Shown here: positions 61,151 through 64,000 of the stretch, piece by piece
Layout of the letters: each line of letters begins with the position of its first letter
Numbering within the stretch: the first letter of the stretch is position 1
Source of the DNA: Dendrophyllia cribrosa
Lineage: Eukaryota > Cnidaria > Anthozoa > Scleractinia > Dendrophylliidae
DNA: 64,000 bases
Direction: 5' to 3'
Assembly: GCA_024195265.1 (NCBI GenBank)
Contig: JAJLRJ010000011.1
Location: 24,664,527-24,728,526 of the forward strand
Position numbers and translations under genes: made by a program
Notes under the pieces: generated by a model
The model's database searches: none
Told to the model about the DNA's origin: nothing
The model's input: the letters and a program-made list of their open reading frames with translations, nothing else

Positions 61151-61650
61151 NNNNNNNNNNNNNNNNNNNNNNNNNNNNNNNNNNNNNNNNNNNNNNNNNN
61201 NNNNNNNNNNNNNNNNNNNNNNNNNNNNNNNNNNNNNNNNNNNNNNNNNNNNNNNNNNNNNNNNNNNNNNNNNNNNNNNNNNNNNNNNNNNNNNNNNNNN
61301 NNNNNNNNNNNNNNNNNNNNNNNNNNNNNNNNNNNNNNNNNNNNNNNNNNNNNNNNNNNNNNNNNNNNNNNNNNNNNNNNNNNNNNNNNNNNNNNNNNNN
61401 NNNNNNNNNNNNNNNNNNNNNNNNNNNNNNNNNNNNNNNNNNNNNNNNNNNNNNNNNNNNNNNNNNNNNNNNNNNNNNNNNNNNNNNNNNNNNNNNNNNN
61501 NNNNNNNNNNNNNNNNNNNNNNNNNNNNNNNNNNNNNNNNNNNNNNNNNNNNNNNNNNNNNNNNNNNNNNNNNNNNNNNNNNNNNNNNNNNNNNNNNNNN
61601 NNNNNNNNNNNNNNNNNNNNNNNNNNNNNNNNNNNNNNNNNNNNNNNNNN
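61151..61650. other. Assembly gap of 500 N
   Basis: Exactly 500 undetermined bases, so of unknown true length. The sequence after it restarts within the duplicated segment. Confidence 0.98.
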
Positions 61651-63786
61651 GATGTTCATGGTCTTTTTCGACAAGTTAAAGAAAATTAACATCTTATAGT
61701 CTTTTAGAGGATCCCTCTGTAAGTTACTACTGGTGAAGTTGGCATCCTCAATAAAGATTATTATTAACATGTATGCATTTAAAGTGACACGTCTTGCACA
61801 TTCCGTCTTGTATTCATTTTTGTGGCAGGGAATATTTTATGTGATAATGAGGAACCAGCATTAAATGGAAACAAATTGGGACTATTGCATTGCTAGACTT
61901 ACAGCTGTACTTGTCTAAACAGTAAGGTCCTCAAATTATGGTATGGTGTTGCAAAAATGTTTTTCAGTTGAAGACATTTTTTTGAAGACATTCCCTTTTT
62001 CATTTTATATGTTATTTACATGGTCTTGACAACCCCCTTTTTTCAATTTACATGTTATTTACAGGGTTCCTTACAGGCTCCCTTTTTCGATTTACATGTT
62101 ATTTACATGATAGCCCCCCTTTTTGATTTACATGTTATTTACAGGATAGCCTCCCTTTTTCGATTTACATGTTATTTACATGATAGCCCTCTTTTTCGAT
62201 TTACATGTTATTTACAGGGTTCCTTCTTCGATTTACATGTTATTTACAGGATAGCCCCCCTTTTTCGATTTACATGTTATTTACAGGGTTCCTTCTTCGA
62301 TTTACATGTTATTTACAGGATAGCCCCCTTTTTCGATTTACATGTTAGCCCCCCTTTTCGATTTACATGTTATTTACAGGGTTCCTTACAGGCTCCGTTT
62401 TCGATTTACATGTTATTTACAAGGTTCGTTTTTCGATTTACATGTTATTTACATGATAGCCCCCCTTTTTCGATTTACATGTTATTTACAGGGTTCCTTA
62501 CAGGCTCCCTTTTTCGATTTACATGTTATTTACATGATAGCCCCCCTTTTTCGATTTACATGTTATTTACAGGGTTCCTTCTTCGATTTACATGTTATTT
62601 ACAGGATAGCCCCCTTTTTCGATTTACATGTTATTTACATGTTAGCTCCCCCGTTTAGATTTACATGTTATTTACAGGGTTCCTTACAGGCTCCGTTTTT
62701 CGATTTACATGTTATTTACAGGATCTTCTCTTGTATTTACATGTTTCACTCAAAATATTTACATGTTATTTACAGGTTCGACAATAACATGTAAAAGGGG
62801 AATTAGCATGTAAATTATCATTTACAGTATCTTTACATGTTATTTACATGTTATTTACATACAATGTAAATTTTCAACTTTTCCAGTGACGTCTATACTA
62901 CATGTATGTGGCAAACAAAACACTCTCACTTCGTTTTTAGGTCTGTTTGCAGCAGCTCATGACCTGCAAATTAACTGGATTATTGTTAAAGGCGTCTCGG
63001 ACTACGCAGATGGTAGAAAATCTAAGACAGATTCTTGGAGATCGTTCTCGAGTTTAATGGCAGCTTCCCTAACTGCTCATATTCTTAGTAGTCCCATTCC
63101 TTTCCAAGGCTTGCTGCACTATGGAAATAGAGGTTAGTACTGGACATTCAGTGCGCGTGTTATTTATTTCTTCCATATAATTTGCCCCTTAAGTTGTAGT
63201 TGCATATCTCCCATACAAACTCTTGATTTTTTGTCGCTTTTTCGTGATTTTGCCCCTTCTGTAGTCCACCCAAAGTGAGGCTTTCTAAAGCCTTTACTTC
63301 CAGCAAATCTAAACCCTGTTTTTGCGTCCAAAAATTCACACTTTTTTTTTTCATTTGGGGTTTAACCAACCTTATATTGTCGTATTGTAATCCACACGAT
63401 CCACGTGCGGATGTGGAATCTGGTTTTCGATGACTATTCGTTCAAGATCTAAAGAGATACTTAGATAAGATAAAAACTCTATTTAAACTGATACAACTGT
63501 ATATGTTCTGGCGTGCTTTTCCTTAAATCTCCCGGAGACATGTCCGAGCCCGAGACATATTTCTTAACTTCACTTTCAGTCTGTCAATTTGATAGTGTAG
63601 ATTTCGGCCTACAAACCAGTTCAACGTTTTTTCGTTAACGTACGATTTTACTTTTTAGTTGTCAAAATCAACAAAATTTAAATTTTTGTTTGTAGACAGA
63701 CTGCATAGAACATATTTTTTACTAGGCCATCTCAAATTATGCGTTAGCGCTTTGTATAGTTTACAAAGACCCCGTAGCATCGCCAT

Positions 63787-63853
<67 letters not shown>

Positions 63854-64000
63854 ATTACCACCAGATCACTGTAAATGGTAGTATATTTAACGTATGATTT
63901 TTGATCCAACACAGGTGAACGTAAACAGGCTGCTGGAACTTCGCCATCCACCAGTTCCGCGGGTGTTCTGCATGGAGAAGGTAACGTAGCATTTATTTGT
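61651..64000. repeat. Direct duplication, copy 2: right CACTA end and partial phosphorylase gene
   Basis: Near-identical to 52531-55006. The CACTA terminus ends at about 62888 followed by the ACG flank. Phosphorylase exons lie at 62941-63132 and 63915-63980 on the plus strand; the final exon is beyond the window. Confidence 0.88.
62941..63980 (+). CDS. Nucleoside phosphorylase-superfamily gene, third partial copy (exons 2 and 3)
   Basis: Exons 62941-63132 (L-F-A-A-A-H-D-L, K-G-V-S-D-Y-A-D-G) and 63915-63980 (E-R-K-Q-A-A-G) are identical to those at 53821-54012 and 54783-54848. The core exon would fall in or before the gap; the last exon is beyond the window. Confidence 0.7.

Noticed and set aside
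61045..61770. ORFs of 177-241 residues across the gap
   Set aside because: Mostly undetermined residues from the 500-N gap.

Overview
This is a eukaryotic, AT-rich, intron-rich window crowded with transposons, almost certainly from an anthozoan cnidarian and most likely a stony coral. The grounds are short exons with GT/AG borders, tRNA-derived SINE fragments of coral type, a Penelope-like reverse transcriptase, and dozens of short inverted-repeat (MITE) families. No bacterial operons, rRNA or CRISPR arrays are present. Species-level assignment is not possible from sequence alone.

Region 1-27 kb holds two divergently oriented paralogous coiled-coil genes. The minus-strand gene (about 5.24 kb down past the window start) has six visible exons and a Y-x-x-D-F-x-x-E segment like the UBAN ubiquitin-binding coiled coil of NEMO, optineurin and TNIP/ABIN. 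The plus-strand paralogue (17.08-26.95 kb) keeps the same exon phases. It lacks the core of that segment, carries an extra copy of the last-exon type and has an in-frame stop in its last exon. Perfect 11-bp palindromes of NF-kappaB type lie 21 bp upstream of a TATA box for the minus gene (5370-5380), in or near its first intron (4299-4309), and beside a candidate first exon of the plus gene (12936-12946). This suggests NF-kappaB feedback regulation of an NF-kappaB/ubiquitin adaptor pair, which is inference. Introns carry a 21-bp minisatellite, a GGAATC/GGAGTC array, an 88-bp tandem repeat and many MITEs.

Region 27-35 kb is mostly transposon sequence. It also holds candidate 5' exons (30.7-34.0 kb) of a plus-strand gene with a TATA box and a short ATG exon.

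Region 35.8-55.1 kb contains two inverted, coding-identical copies of a nucleoside phosphorylase-superfamily gene (PNP/UDP/MTAN fold). The left copy (minus, 41.09-38.57 kb) has an intact core but a 3' end replaced by repeat sequence. The right copy (plus, 43.80-55.11 kb) has a natural 3' end, a 181-bp MITE inside a coding exon and an 8.77-kb CACTA-like element in an intron. The left copy preserves both empty target sites. A third, partial copy (61.65-64.0 kb) follows a 500-N gap and is a near-perfect direct repeat of 52.53-55.0 kb. Uncollapsed haplotypes or misassembly are the simplest explanation; a real palindromic amplification is the alternative.

Region 55.1-61.1 kb holds several inverted-repeat elements, a decayed Penelope-like reverse transcriptase (minus) and the 3' end of a non-LTR retrotransposon with a poly(A) tail.
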